A DNA stretch of 64,000 nucleotides from Tetradesmus obliquus (GCA_030272155.1 CP126203.1:3348001-3412000), one strand, 5' to 3'; shown: positions 1-11,800, counted from the first letter of the stretch. Notes: generated from the letters alone by a model not told the origin. Made by a program: numbers and translations.

Positions 1-172
1 ATGAGGCAAACAACAGCTCAGGCATGTGCCTGTCAAGATGCAACGAATGCTGGAACAGATGCATGTGTGATGAGCAGCAGCAGCAGCAGCAGCGGCCAAG
101 TCACCGCACAGCCGGAGCTGGAGCCACCGCCTCAGCCTCAGCCTCAGCAACAGCAACAGCAGCCTCAGCCTT

Positions 173-207
<35 letters not shown>

Positions 208-1631
208 TGACTCACCGCAGAGCCGGAGCTGGAGCCTCCCGGCACCCTGCCTGGTGCTGCCACGTTGACTGGCGTGCCGTAATGTGCATTCTGCCCCATG
301 AGGCTGTACGCCAGCTCATCCATGTGTGTCTTGCCTACCACCTGCAGCGTTGCACGCAAAATGATTAGTAATGCTGTCCCGTGCGTTCCCATGCCATGCC
401 ATGCTGTTCTGTGCTGTGCTGTACTGTGCTGTGCTGTGCTTTCCCATGCCATGCCGTGCTTTCCCATGTCATGCCATGCCATGCTGTGTTATGCTTTCCC
501 ATATCATGCTGTGCTTTCCCATGTCATGCCATGCCATGCTGTGTTGTGCTTTCCCATATCATGCTGTGCTTTCCCATGTCATGCCATGCCATGCTGTGTT
601 GTGCTTTCCCATATCATGCTGTGCTTTCCCATGTCATGCCATGCCATGCTGTGTTGTGCTTTCCCATATCATGCTGTGCTTTCCCATGTCATGCCATGCC
701 ATGCTGTGTTGTGCTTTCACATGCCATGCTGTGCCTTTTCATTCCATGCTATGCTGCGCTTTGTTGTGCTGTCCTGTTCTAGCATTGCTGCCGATGCTCA
801 CCACTGCTCCTGCGTCCAGCAGCGCTGCCACAGGCGGCGCCGTGACGTCTGCAGTGGGGTGCGTCTGCAGCCATGAGGGACTGCCAAAGCCGGTTTTGTG
901 CCCGGCAATCTGCACAACGAGCAGAAAGATAGACAATAGTTGCATTTGGCCAGGTGCACAGTTGTTGCAAGTGCTTGGTGCTCAATTGACAAATGCATTT
1001 TGGTTGTCAAAGACCTGCTGCGGGATGTGTCTGCAGCCATGAAGGGCTGCCAAAGTCGGCCTTCTGTGCCCGGCAATCTGCTAGCCGGCAGAAAGGCGTT
1101 GGCTGCTTTTGACCGGATGCAGGGCTGTTACACTGTCGCGCTTGGTGCCCAAACGTTGCAGCTAGCATCAGCTGCCACAACGCCAAAACAACAACATACT
1201 CGGCAAGGCTGCATTCCCGCCAGGTTGTTTTGCCGTTGTTTGCTTCACAAAGCTTCCCCTCACGTCATAGAGGTTCTTCACAGCCAGCGTGAGGCCTGCC
1301 AGAGACCCTGAGGCCATGCAATGCATTCAGAGCCAGGCCCTACTTCATGCTGCAGGTTCGCACTCACAACTTCTGCCTGCTGGCTTGTCTTTGCAGACTT
1401 TGAGTCCGTCATGTCGTACAGTCGTCACTGCATACCACCGCGGCAATAGGGGCAGTCATGCGGAAATGCAGTACCATTTTCATGCCATGCTTGCACCAGA
1501 AAGTTGAGCTGGCAGCGTCACTCACATCATACAGGTCCTTCACAGCCAGCGTGAGGCCAGCCAGGGGCCCTGAGGCAGCGCCCTGCAGCGTGAACTGCGA
1601 GATGAAGCAGCCAGTGGGGTCTGAAGCGTCT

Positions 1632-1690
<59 letters not shown>

Positions 1691-2078
1691 TCAAGGCGGC
1701 TGCACCTATTGGGGTGATTGTTGTCAGTATGATGCGGCGCCGACAGCTGCCAAGCAATTACTGTCATGGCAGCTGTTGAACAACTGCTGCACCAGCGGCC
1801 GCAGTTGCTGCAATCAAGCGCATATCATAAACGAGCTGCAAGTCCTTTGCTGATTACTGCTTTGCATTGGTTGTCCCAGTATTCAGGTGGTGGTGGTGCA
1901 AACAACAGCACCTGCAGGTGCTATGCTGAAGCACCCTTTGCCTTATAATCATACCTGCAGCAGCTGCCATGGTCCTTACAGCCCGCCATCTGTGGGCCAC
2001 GTGGCGCACTGGTGAAGCCAGCACAGCACGCCTGCTGGCGTTCAGCCCTGCTGTAGCGCGCTGCTGCAAACCCAGCAT
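1..2078 (-). CDS. AMI1/Toc64-like amidase signature protein, 5' part (runs off the left edge)
   Basis: Four exons are visible on the minus strand: 1955-2078, 1526-1629, 802-909 and 216-341, all with GT-AG borders and matching phases, giving 154 codons. The first exon reads as an Arg/Ala-rich organelle transit peptide starting at MLGLQQRATAG. Next come DPTGCFISQFTLQ and LAGLTLAVKDLYD (catalytic Lys of the amidase Ser-Ser-Lys triad), then GHKTGFGSPSWLQTHP, then GKTHMDELAYSLMGQNAHYG and the amidase signature GGSSSGSA. This order is that of plant AMI1 (indole-3-acetamide hydrolase) and the amidase domain of Toc64. The C-terminal half, including any Toc64 TPRs, lies outside the window, so the two cannot be separated. 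The start was chosen because the ATG opens the frame that joins exon 2 in phase. A 55-bp minisatellite and three boundary echoes lie in its introns. Confidence 0.82.
99..130 (-). repeat. Boundary echo of amidase exon 4 3' end
   Basis: This stretch repeats the last 30 or so bases of exon 4 and its donor (real copy 211-245). Read on the minus strand it gives GGSSSGCA followed by a GTGACT donor-like site, against GGSSSGSA and GTGAGT in the real exon. Confidence 0.8.
174..206. repeat. (CAG)n microsatellite
   Basis: About eleven CAG units on the plus strand, just downstream (in gene direction) of the donor of amidase exon 4. A shorter CAG run sits in the same place beside the echo of that exon at 99-130, so the run appears to have been duplicated with the junction. 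Confidence 0.9.
440..720. repeat. 55-bp minisatellite in an amidase intron
   Basis: A 55-bp unit built of ATGCCATGCTGTG and CTTTCCCAT words is repeated about four times almost perfectly, with degenerate flanks from about 370 to 770. Because 55 is not a multiple of three, each frame cycles through all three readings, so the Cys/His/Met-rich ORFs across it are not evidence of a protein. Confidence 0.92.
1022..1090 (-). repeat. Boundary echo of amidase exon 3 5' end
   Basis: A diverged copy of the acceptor and first 65 or so bases of exon 3 (real copy 846-915). It keeps IAG at the start but is shifted by small indels, so it cannot code for the same segment. Confidence 0.82.
1258..1318 (-). repeat. 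Boundary echo of amidase exon 2 3' end
   Basis: A copy of the last 50 or so bases of exon 2 with its donor (real copy 1519-1577). It still translates to LAGLTLAVKNLYD followed by GTGAGG, with the catalytic-region KD changed to KN. Confidence 0.85.
1632..1690. repeat. (CAG)n run before amidase exon 2 acceptor
   Basis: About 19 CAG units on the plus strand, which is CTG on the sense strand of the amidase gene. The run ends two bases before the TAG acceptor of exon 2. Confidence 0.92.
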
Positions 2079-2559
2079 GGTGACGCAGAGTGCCTGGGTA
2101 CCACTGCTAACGATGCAACTCCTTCTTGCTCTCCGCCAGCTCGCAGAGAGGGCAACTGGGCAGGAGTGAAGCACCTTGCTGCTGCAGTCCACATCAACTG
2201 TGCAACATGACGTTCAGCAGGTGATAGACGCTTGTCGACGGCTCATTGGTCAGCTTGGTTGAAAACAATCAAACTGATCTTTAGGATCGACACGTTCCTG
2301 ACTGGTAGACAACAAGGGCTTTGAGCTTGTTACCAGCGCTCGGTCGGTTGTCGCTGTTGCGCGGACTCACAGGCCATCCCAACCTCAGACGGTGTCCTGG
2401 ATTCTTATAGTTTAGCTGGTTACGGTCGATAGGCGTTATGCATATGCATATACATATGTAGCAGACACCTGCTTCTTGATGCTGTCTAGCACACTTCCCA
2501 TACAATCCACCACAGCAGATACATAACTAAAATCTCTTTATGCTTGACAGAGAAGCAGC
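2079..2559. promoter_or_regulatory. Divergent intergenic region, amidase / DUF2256
   Basis: The 480 bp separate two start codons on opposite strands, so both promoters must lie here or overlap the genes. An AT-richer stretch with TATGCATATACATATG lies at about 2439-2457. No other gene is seen. Confidence 0.5.
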
Positions 2560-3077
2560 ATGTTGGCCCGCAGCCTGAGCAGAGCTGTGCCGCATCACCC
2601 AGCAGCTGCAGGAGTGGCACATCCAGTAGTGGCCAGGCTGGCAGCATCCGTGCCACTCCGGCATCGGGAAAGCACTGTATCTGTAGTAGCAAAGAAAGGC
2701 AGCAACAAGACAAAAGCACCGAACAAGGCCGATCTACCAAGCAAAGTGTGAGTGTATTTGGTGGACATGCGCCTGCAGGCTGGCTGGCAGCACCTGCACT
2801 ACTGGTCACATTGAGCATGCTCCCACACAGCAGCCACAGCGATGCACCTGCAAAAGAATCACGCACAGCAGCATGTTGGCATCTTCATCAGGCTGTTCGG
2901 CTTCTGAAGTCCTTGCAGACTTCAGCTGCTCCATGCTGGCAGCTGTTGCGCTCCCCCACCCCCATCCTGTGCAACACATCCTTTCACAGGCTGTCTTCTG
3001 CCTCTGTACAGGTGTGTGACTTGCGGGCGGCCTTTCACATGGTAGGCAGCAGTCCAGCCTGTTTCCTTGACTTAGGG

Positions 3078-3144
<67 letters not shown>

Positions 3145-3825
3145 GCCTGGTCTGCCTAATGTCAGTCAGCTCGCTGCACAGCCTCTCCTGCAGCTGCCAT
3201 GAGCTGCAATACTCATCATTTCTCTGCACAGCCCGGTAACAGGCCGGGCCGCTGTATCTGGTTGACAGCTGGCAGTGCTGCAGCAGGCGGCAGCAGCAGC
3301 GAATGGTGTATCACCGCACAGAAATCCTGCAGTTCTCCCACCATGTATCAGTGTGGCTGGCGACTGGGATGTTATTACAGGTTGGATTGCATTTGCACGT
3401 CAAGCAAGCATGCTACCGTCCACCTCTGTTTGTTGCACTGGGCGCCACAGGCGGAAGAAGTGGGAAGCAGTATGGGAAGACGTCAAGTGAGCTCAAGTCC
3501 GCTCACCAGCCGTGCTTCAGCAGCAGCAGCAGCAGCAGCCGCCCAGCCTGCACAGCCTGTTGTTCAGCTGAGATTGCTCAATTTCAATGGCTCTGCATTT
3601 GAAGAGAACACCACCAGGCAGCTGATGCCTAGCTTAGCATCTCTTCACTTGACAAAGCATCTGCCTGGTGTATTTGTTATGGCAGATATGCATGCAAGGC
3701 GCATCCGGAACAGTAACACCAGCATTGTTTCACAGTGTTGCCGCTGCCGTTGCCGCTCATGCTGCAGGTACTGCAGTGACAGGTGCAGGTCGCAACGGCC
3801 CAAGGACGGCACCCTGCCGCAGTAA
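2560..3825 (+). CDS. DUF2256 small zinc-ribbon protein
   Basis: Four exons (2560-2747, 3012-3041, 3451-3486, 3768-3825) join in phase to 103 residues. The N-terminal 50 or so residues are rich in Ala, Arg and Ser and look like an organelle presequence. The rest is the DUF2256 core: LPSKVCVTCGRPFTW, then RKKWEAVWEDVKYCSDRCR. The two CxxC-like pairs (CVTC and CSDRC) are the expected zinc ligands. Family members are short proteins of bacteria, cyanobacteria and algae with no established function; in bacteria they are often near photolyase or cryptochrome-like genes. The 30- and 36-nt micro-exons hold most of the conserved core, so simple ORF calling misses this gene. Intron 2 carries a CAG run of about 64 bp. 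It is divergent from the amidase gene. Confidence 0.88.
3079..3142. repeat. (CAG)n run in DUF2256 intron 2
   Basis: About 21 CAG units on the sense strand, 40 bp after the donor of exon 2. Confidence 0.95.
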
Positions 3826-4526
3826 CTGCACATGTACGGCATAACAGGTCTTGATAGCCCTTCACAGCAGCCCTAGGCAGGTGGTTATAGGTTGTCCCAG
3901 CAGCAGCCCGTGGCGCAGCATCGTCACCTGACCAGGCGAGCCTGGCCAAGACGCGGCGCTAGTTCAACTGCAGCAGTGATGATGCTGTAAACCTCTTCGT
4001 AGCTGGCAGCAGCTGCCGCACAATTGCGCCACACGCTTGAGATGGTGGCTGTGTCGCATTGCTCGTGTTTGTTGCGTCAGTCCTCATTCAGGCCGGAGCT
4101 CAGCTGCTCAGCAAGTCAGTGCAGGCCGCATGCTGAGACCTCATCGTCGCGCTGGAAGGTGCAACTTGCAGGCAGTGCTGCAGCGGGCTTGTGCAGATCA
4201 GTAATTGCAATGTGGAGATCAGGTGTAGTTTGCTGCACTTGCTGTTAGCCTGTGGCTGGTCTCTGCTGATGTGGCAGTTGTGCGGAGTCAGCAACAGAAC
4301 CACTAGGGTTTGCTGCAAACCCAGACTTGCCAGGCCGCTGTCTATGCAGTCAGGGAGCTGCAAGATGCTCCGGCTACTAGCTGGTGATGGTGGTCGTTCC
4401 GTGCTTCTTTGACAAAGTATTGCCCGTTTTCACGCCAGCACTGTCACCTGCTGTCACCTCTTCCTATGGCAAGCTCCTGATCGCCCGGTCGATTTAGGAG
4501 ATCGACGTTCATCATCAACTACTAGC
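3826..4526. other. DUF2256 3' flank and PEX16 5' flank
   Basis: A TGTAA polyadenylation-type motif at 3986-3990 lies 161 nt after the DUF2256 stop. The rest holds no supportable gene; PEX16 transcription should begin here. Confidence 0.5.
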
Positions 4527-5009
4527 ATGTCGCTGCTGCGAAGCTACAAAGGCTTTGTACGGGCGCACCCAGGCTTGGTGCTGAACGCTGAGCGACTGCT
4601 GCACTGGGTGGCTTGGAATCCCGAGCGATTCTCCGGCTCCGAGTACGCTTACGAAGCCTTTAATGCTGCTGTGGGGCTGCTCGGGATCTACAACGAGAGC
4701 ATACTCACAGAGCACCCGGAGTACAATGCCACCGTGGCCAAGTACGCCTTATGGCTTGCAGCAGTGGAGCAGGTGAGTTGCAATGCACTCATCTACACAG
4801 TGTGATAGTTTACATGCCTGGTAGAAGGGCATGTGCGTCAGAGTGCAGCAGCTCAGCAGCAGGAGTGGTGCTACTGTTGTTGAGCACCATGGTGTGCAAC
4901 GCCCTACACCTCTGCTGCTAGTAAGCTACAGCTCAGCGGTTATCTTTGCAGGCTGTTATCCGTTGACGGATTCGCTGCCTAATCAGTGCTGATGCATGCG
5001 CTGCCTGCC

Positions 5010-5047
<38 letters not shown>

Positions 5048-5576
5048 GCTTGCTGTGCTGTGCTTGTATCCCTGCAGGTGCAGACACTGGTTGAGCTGCG
5101 AGCCATTCAAATGGAGCAGCGCGGAAAGATGAGCAGATATGGACCCCTGATGGCCCTGGAGCTTGTCAAGTAAGCAGCGCTGCTGTTGCCATCATCATAG
5201 CCTGGTGCACACGCAGTGCTTAATATCACAAATACTTGCAGCCGGCTGCTTAAGCACCTTGTGCATGCAATGCTTGCTACTGCACAGCTACCGCATGTTG
5301 AGCGGGGCCAATGCACATAGTGATAACATGCGCTGTCTGGTGCGATGGCCGCTTGCAGGACGCTGCTGCGGCTGCAGCTGTGGCGCAGCAGCAAATGCAG
5401 CCTGGCACTGGAGGCAGTGTCACGCGAGGACCAGGAGCAGCACGAGTGCGAGCAGCAGCTGAAGGACCTCCTGCAGGTGGGGCGCTGTGTTGCATATACA
5501 GCAGCAGCAGCAGCAGCAGCATGAGTGCGAGCAGCAGCTGAATGACCTCCTACAGGTGAGGCACTTTGCTCAGTTC

Positions 5577-5609
<33 letters not shown>

Positions 5610-6296
5610 CCAGCTGCAGCAGAAAGATTTGCTGCAGGTGGAGCCACCCGCGGAAGTTTGCTGAAACTACAATACTTACCGAGGCAGCTGCAGCAGCAGC
5701 AGCGCCATCATCAGTGCTTTTCAACCAATACAAACATCAACACATTGCATGCTGTTGCACATTGTATGCAGGCTCTCGCGCGGCTGAGGCAGCGCTACAG
5801 CAGCGATGAGATGGCCGCGCCCTCGCCAGAGCAGCTGGCATGGCAGCAGCAGCTGCTGCAGGAGCAGCGCGTGCGCGCAGCAGCCATTGCACCGCACAGA
5901 CCTCCTGCAGCATGTGCAGCAGGCGAGCTGGCACGTACATCTGGTGCAGCTGGATCTGGCGGCGTTGCATGCGGCAGCAGCAGTGGGTGCCTTGCATGTG
6001 GCGCTGTGGGCGGTGGTGTGCGGCATCAGCAGGATAGCAGCAGCGACAGCGGCCTGCAGCAGCAGCAGCAGCAGCAGGTGTGCCAGAGCTGCGGCAGACA
6101 CATCCCTCAACGTACCAGCAGCAGCAGCAGCGGTGCTGGTGCTGCCAGTCAGCTGCCTCGAGTAGCAGAGATAGTCCCTGCAGACGCTCCCAATGCAAGC
6201 CATACCAGCAGCAGCAGCGGCAGTAGCAAGCTCAGCATCGGCTGGTGGCGGCGCATCACTGGACTGTATTCTAGCAGCAGCAGGGCCTGCAGCAAG

Positions 6297-6342
<46 letters not shown>

Positions 6343-8225
6343 GCAGCTGCGCAGCAGTGCAAGCTGCAGTGGCAAGCACAGCAGGTGCAGTGCATGGCAG
6401 CTGGGGCCCTAGCACAAGGGAGCCGTATGGCAGGCCTGCTACCTCACACTGCTGCCCAGCTGGCAGCAGCAGCAGCAGCCTGTTTGGATTCGGCACCGGC
6501 AGCAGCAGCCAGCACCGGCAGCAGCAGCAGCAGCTGAAGCTGCAGGCGCTGCCGTGGTGCCTGTGCAGCAGAGATGATTCCATTGGGCACTCAGTACTCA
6601 AAGCAGGGGAGCTATTGCACCTGATGCGGCCGCTGCTGTATGTTTACCTGCTGAAACGCTATGGTTTAAGGTCCTGGAAGCCCTGGGTTTTGTCACTAGG
6701 GTTTGACCTGGCGTCGGGGTACGGCCTTCACACTGGGCATGCCATCCTGTGCCACAGCAACGCCAGCAGGTGGCCTCCGGGCAGTACCCTGTACAGCCTG
6801 GCACTGCTGCGCAGCCTGAGCAGCAACAGGTGAGTTTTGGTTTGTTGCAGATGGAGAAATGCTGGCTATGCGTATTGTAGAGTCGCTGGGAGTAGGTATG
6901 CTAGGTTTTGGGTGCTGTCATCGTGTAGCAGGATGGTTTTGCCCTTCGCTCAGCTTCGGCCTTGTGTGTGCGTCAACTCAACGGCTGTTTGCATAGTGCT
7001 CAGTTCATACATGTGCCTAGTGTCGAGTGGCTTGCAGTGCTCTGGTTGTGTGAACTAAGCAATTGTCACACTGCTGCTTTTTCTGCTGCTGCCGCTGCTG
7101 CTGCCAGGTGGTCGCATGGTGAGCAGGCTGAGCTGCTGGGGCGGCAGCTGCAGCTGCTGCGCTACCTGCTGCGCAGCCCCTGCTACGACGCAGTGACGCG
7201 GTGAGCGCCTGACTGCATGCATTTGAAGGTTTAGACATCTTGAAAAGAGTAATATGTAGGTGCTTGGGAGCGCATTTACATTAGATTCAGCATGCGGCGC
7301 ATCATGACGATGTGCCGAACACTGTATGGACTGACACCCAGCACGCGGCGCATGTACGTTGGATTCAGCACGCATGCGCATATGCATGGCAGCATTCACA
7401 GTATTGCCTGAGTCCCCTCTTGGCTCCTGTTGCACTGGCATTAGTGTGAGCTAATGATCTTGAGTCATCATTAAGATTGCGTACCGACGTTAGCACACAC
7501 ACGTGCTCAGCGCATCATCATCATCATCATCATCATGACGATGCGCCAAACACTGTTTAAACTGACACAAAGCACGCGGCGCATATACATTGGATTCAGC
7601 ACGCATGCGCATAGGCATGGCAGCATTCACAGTATTGCCTGAGTCCCCTCTTGGCTCCTGTTGCACTGGCATTAGTGTGAGCTAATGATTTTGAGTCATC
7701 ATTAAGATTGCGTACCGACGTTAGCAAATACACGTGCTCAGCGCATCATCATCATTATCATCATGACGATGCGCTGAACACGTGTATGGACTGACACCCA
7801 GCACAAAGGCAGCGCTGGGCTGGTGAAGCCCATGCGCAGTGGCGCCATCGTGCGCCGCCGCTGGGCCGCGGTCCAGGTCGCTGTCGCTATGGCGCAACCT
7901 GCCCCTCCCCACTCTCTCCCTCTCATCATCTGAAATAGGAGCATTCAACCTACCAATTAGGCCGTAGCAGTAGTGCCATCAGCCCCGCGATCAATAGAGC
8001 TTGTTCTTGTCCATGGGCGTCATCTTTGCATCTATCAGGCATGAACTGCTGCTGTTATGCTCCTGCTGCTGCTGTTCCTGCTGTTGCTGCTGCTGGGCTT
8101 GCAGGCGGCTGTTGCAGCGCATGGTGACCAGCAGCCGCTGGCTGCCTGGGCTGTCCAGCCTGGCAGAGTTTGCCTTCAACATGGTGGAGGGCATGCAGTC
8201 CTACTACACATACGTGGAGTGCTGA
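4527..8225 (+). CDS. PEX16: Peroxin-16 (peroxisomal membrane biogenesis)
   Basis: Six exons (4527-4772, 5078-5169, 5359-5476, 5772-6829, 7108-7200, 8105-8225) give 575 residues. The N-terminus SLLRSYKGFVRAHPGLVLN, the helix SEYAYEAFNAAVGLLGIYN, the block LRSWKPWVLSLGFDLASGYG and the tail YLLRSPCYDAVTR followed by NMVEGMQSYYTYVE match Pex16. That integral membrane protein recruits peroxisomal membrane proteins at the ER and peroxisome. Plant Pex16 is about 360 residues. The excess here is a Gln/Ser/Ala-rich insert of about 250 residues in exon 4 (about 5810-6540), encoded by CAG-rich DNA. The conserved parts flank the insert in one open frame. Exon 3 is followed by two echoes of its own 3' end, and the last intron has a 231-bp tandem repeat. 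Confidence 0.87.
5511..5637 (+). repeat. Two boundary echoes of PEX16 exon 3 3' end
   Basis: The last 45 bases of exon 3 with its donor (5432-5482) are repeated at 5511-5561 and, more degenerate, at 5581-5640. The first echo preserves GAGTGCGAGCAGCAGCTGAA and a perfect GTGAGG donor, better than the real GTGGGG. Confidence 0.85.
7290..7800. repeat. 231-bp tandem repeat in last PEX16 intron
   Basis: A unit of about 231 bp starting near 7341 recurs from 7572, with partial units on both sides, about 2.2 copies in all. Each unit includes a short ATC/CAT run and the word TTGGCTCCTGTTGCACTGGC. No coding is apparent. Confidence 0.9.
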
Positions 8226-8801
8226 GCAGTTGCCGTTGCCTGACATTGGGGCGGGCACATACAGCGGCGCCGCCTGGAGCAGCAGATGGCAGCGGTCTGC
8301 AGCAATGACAGCAGGCAGCAGCAACTGTGTGAATATGAAGGGTATCTGCGTTAGCCTACCAGCGACCCTTCGCAGTGAAAAGGTCGCGGTGTTGTTGTTT
8401 TCGGAGCTTTGTAAACGTATTCGCGTATCATGAACGGTGCATCAAGGTGATCATTTGGATGCCAGTCCACTGAGAACAGCACTGAGTGCAGACATGCGGC
8501 GCCATTAATCAGCCATGGTGGGGCATCAGTTATGCCATAGATGTGCTTACTAAGTGTGCAGAAGACTTTTATTGCAGATGTATCCCATTCTGCTTACTCG
8601 TGGATTGATTGTCAGGCCTGCCCTGGGTTGAGGTCTCGGTGATGGCGGGAGAGCTCGCTGCTGTAGGATAGATGCATGGGCAGACGCATCACCGAAGAAA
8701 ACTGAATACGTATATACTTGAAATCCTTGTCTGCGTTCCGAGTGCCTATCAGGCCGTGTTCGGGTTGTGGCCGATTGTTATCCTGCTCAGCATTCCATGC
8801 A
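8226..8801. other. PEX16 3' flank and DNAAF4 5' flank
   Basis: No further gene is visible in these 576 bp. The open frame from 8718 to 8801 upstream of the DNAAF4 ATG probably belongs to its 5' UTR. Confidence 0.5.
8410..8414 (+). terminator. TGTAA polyadenylation-type motif after PEX16
   Basis: TGTAA lies 185 nt after the PEX16 stop. TGTAA is the usual chlorophyte polyadenylation signal; its placement here is plausible but not proven. Confidence 0.45.
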
Positions 8802-11800
8802 ATGCCGCTTACGCCTGTATACACTTGGACCGAAACTGAAAGTAGTGTTCGGATTACAGTAGATGGGGTGCCGATCAAGGACCAGAGCCAGCTGTTCTGC
8901 TCCGACAGACTGGTCAAGTTGAATGCCCCACCCTACCTGCTGCTGCTGGACTTGAAGGCACCTGTGGACGATGACCAAAGCACCGCAACTGTGTTGCATG
9001 GCCGCAAAGTGGTGTTTCAGCTTGCCAAGGTGAGGCTCGAAAGACCAAGGTGTCAGCATGGCACGTGTTGCCACTTGCGCTTCTCTGGACACTGGCAACT
9101 GTAGCTAAGGAGCAGGCCTGTGCAGCAGGCTGCTGACAGCATATGTGATGTGCAGCTCAAGTTCCACACTATCAAGGCATCCTGCATACTGCTGGTGCAG
9201 TGGAGCTGACGCATCTAAGTGGCCTTTGCTTCACCCACTTGCAGGCAGAGCCAGGCCTGTGGGGCACTCTAACAGCAGAGGGAGAAAAGAGCACCATCAA
9301 GCAGCAGCGCGATGAGTCTGTACAACGAGCACATGAGAAGCAGGTGGCTGCACAGCAGCAGCGGCTGGCAAGGAAACAGCAGGAGGAGAGGTGAGTGGCA
9401 AAGTCGGCTGGGGTGGTGGCTAGACGGTGTCACACACGACAAATGTGCCTACCCAGACTACCCCTGTACATGCGTCTGGTGCAGGCAACCTGCCACGTGC
9501 ACTTCCCTGCTGCTTGTCAATCCATGCTTTATGTTTGCTCGCTGCACAGTGCACAGCACAACCATGCAGATGCCCGCATGGAGGTGCCAGCATGATGGGG
9601 GACCTATTGTGCGTTGGACAGCTGCAGTCAACCTGCGGTTTTGCTTGGTCAAAGGCGGTTGACCCTCGTCTCTGCTTGCTTGTTTGACTTCCTGCAGGGC
9701 TGCCGTTGACCGCCACATCGCACACGATCGCGCACAGCGTGAGAGGGTTGAGCAGCTGAAGGAGCAAGAGCTGCAGCAGGAGAGGCAGCAGCTGCATCAG
9801 TGGCAGCAGCAGCAGCATGCTGCTGATGGCGATGAGTCAGACTATGAAGATGACCTGGCAGGGGAAGAGGAAGGGCACACAGAAGCAGCAGCAGATGGCT
9901 TGCAGGACTGCAGCTTGCAGGAAGCCATGCCAGATCATCCTGACTACCATGGCAGGGGCTGGAGGCCAAGCACAGCAGCAGAAGGGCAACACAGCCAGCC
10001 AGATGAAGAGCTAGAGCAGCGGCAACAGCTGCACCAGCAGCCAGGCAGCAAACACAGCACATGCCTGATCACACAAGCAGGTGCAGAAGCACCGGAGCTT
10101 GTGACACTCACAGCTGCTGGAGGCAGCAGCAGCAAGCCCACCTCTGTCATAGATGCCCTGCTGTCCGATGCAGCAGCTGCAACTGGCCAGGGACATGCGG
10201 GCAGTGCTGACAGCAACACCACCACAACCTCTGGAGCAGGAGCATGCAGCATGTGGGGCGCAGACAGCAGCTCTGCAGCTGCTGCTGCTGGCAGCAGTGA
10301 CCAGCTGCTTACAGTGAGAAGCAGCAGCAGCAGTGGCAGCGCCAAAGCCACACCAGCAGCAGCAGCAGCAGCACCACGGGCTAAGCCAGCCCCGCCTGCC
10401 ACGCCGCCTGCGCCTGTGCGCTGCAGGGCAGCGCCTGTGGCTGTGAGCTTCACGCAGCTGTCGACGCCGCACCTTCCTGCAAGGGAGCAGCGGGAGGTTG
10501 AGCTCAGGGACATAAAGCGACTTGCCAAGGTGCGCGTGCATGTGTGTTCTGTGTTGTGATGCAGCGCCCACACCGCGCCAGTGCAGTTTGAACAAAACAT
10601 GATGTGATGCTGTGTTGGCAGTGCAGCAGTGCTTGCACCTGGCGCAGTGGCAAGGATATGATGTGGGGCAGTGGTATGTCCAGCTGCTGGGTTGCTACAG
10701 CAACCGCAACCGACAGTATCAACTCACCCTGCTGCTGGGTTGCTACAGCAACCGCAACCGACAGTACTAACTCACCCTGCTTTGTTACATGTGACCTTGC
10801 ATATCGTATTGATGCTGCTGCCTTGCAGGCTGACAGCCTAGATGTGTCAGAGCGGCAGCCGGCCTTCCTCAAGGACAAGGGCGATGCACTGGCAGCACAG
10901 GGCAACTTCAGGTATGAAACACATAACCCCACCCTGGTGTGCGGCGCGCAGGCATTTGCAGCAGCTTGCCATGGACAGCACTGCATGATAGTAGATATCT
11001 GCGCCACTAGAGCATGTGATTTCCGAGGTGCGCTGCTGCCTTTGCTGCAACACTCACACACCACCATGGCAGCATGCTGCCGCCAGCCAAATCGGATGTC
11101 TGACAGGCCATATCCTCCATGCACTGCATGTCCCGACGCAGCATCCTCACACGTGCCCCATTTCATATCCGTCTCTGCTTGCAGGGGTGCAATCAACGCA
11201 TACACGCGTGCACTGGAGCTGCAGCCAAAGCAGCCTTCACTCTGGTCAAACAGGGCTGCATGTCATTTGGCCCTGGGCCAAGCAGCAGAGTGCCTGCAGG
11301 ACAGTGATGCTGCTGTGGAGCTGCTGCAAGCAGCACAGCAGCAGCTGCAGCAGGCAGCAGGGCACCCAGGAGCAGAGCAGGAGGTGCTTGCTGGGCTGCT
11401 GCCAGCTGCTGCTGCTGCTGCAGCTGCAGCTGGTGCTGGTGGGGCAGGGGGTGCCGCAGAGCAACAGCCAGCAGAACTGGGTGAACTTGAAGCTGCTCCA
11501 ACATCAAGTGAGCAGCAGGTGCAGCAGACACATCTAGAAGACGCGGCTCTTGCTGCCTCTGCTGTACAGCAGCCAGGTGCAAGCAGCGGCGGCAGCAGCA
11601 GCAGCAGCAGTGACGTTGGGGCAGCTGGCAAGCTGCAGCGGCAGCTGGCAAAGGTGCTGGCACGCAGAGCAGCAGCACATGTGGAGCTGATGCAGCTGCA
11701 GCAGGGATGGGAAGACCTGCAGCAGGCGCTGAGGTGGGGCTCTTGTTCTGTCCTACAAGCATTTGCGGTCAACCGGTGCAGCAGCCAGCAACTCGTATGT

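Noticed and set aside
298-1042. Overlapping Cys/His/Met-rich ORFs on the plus strand
   Set aside because: They are readings of the 55-bp minisatellite in an amidase intron; all frames are open because of repeat composition.
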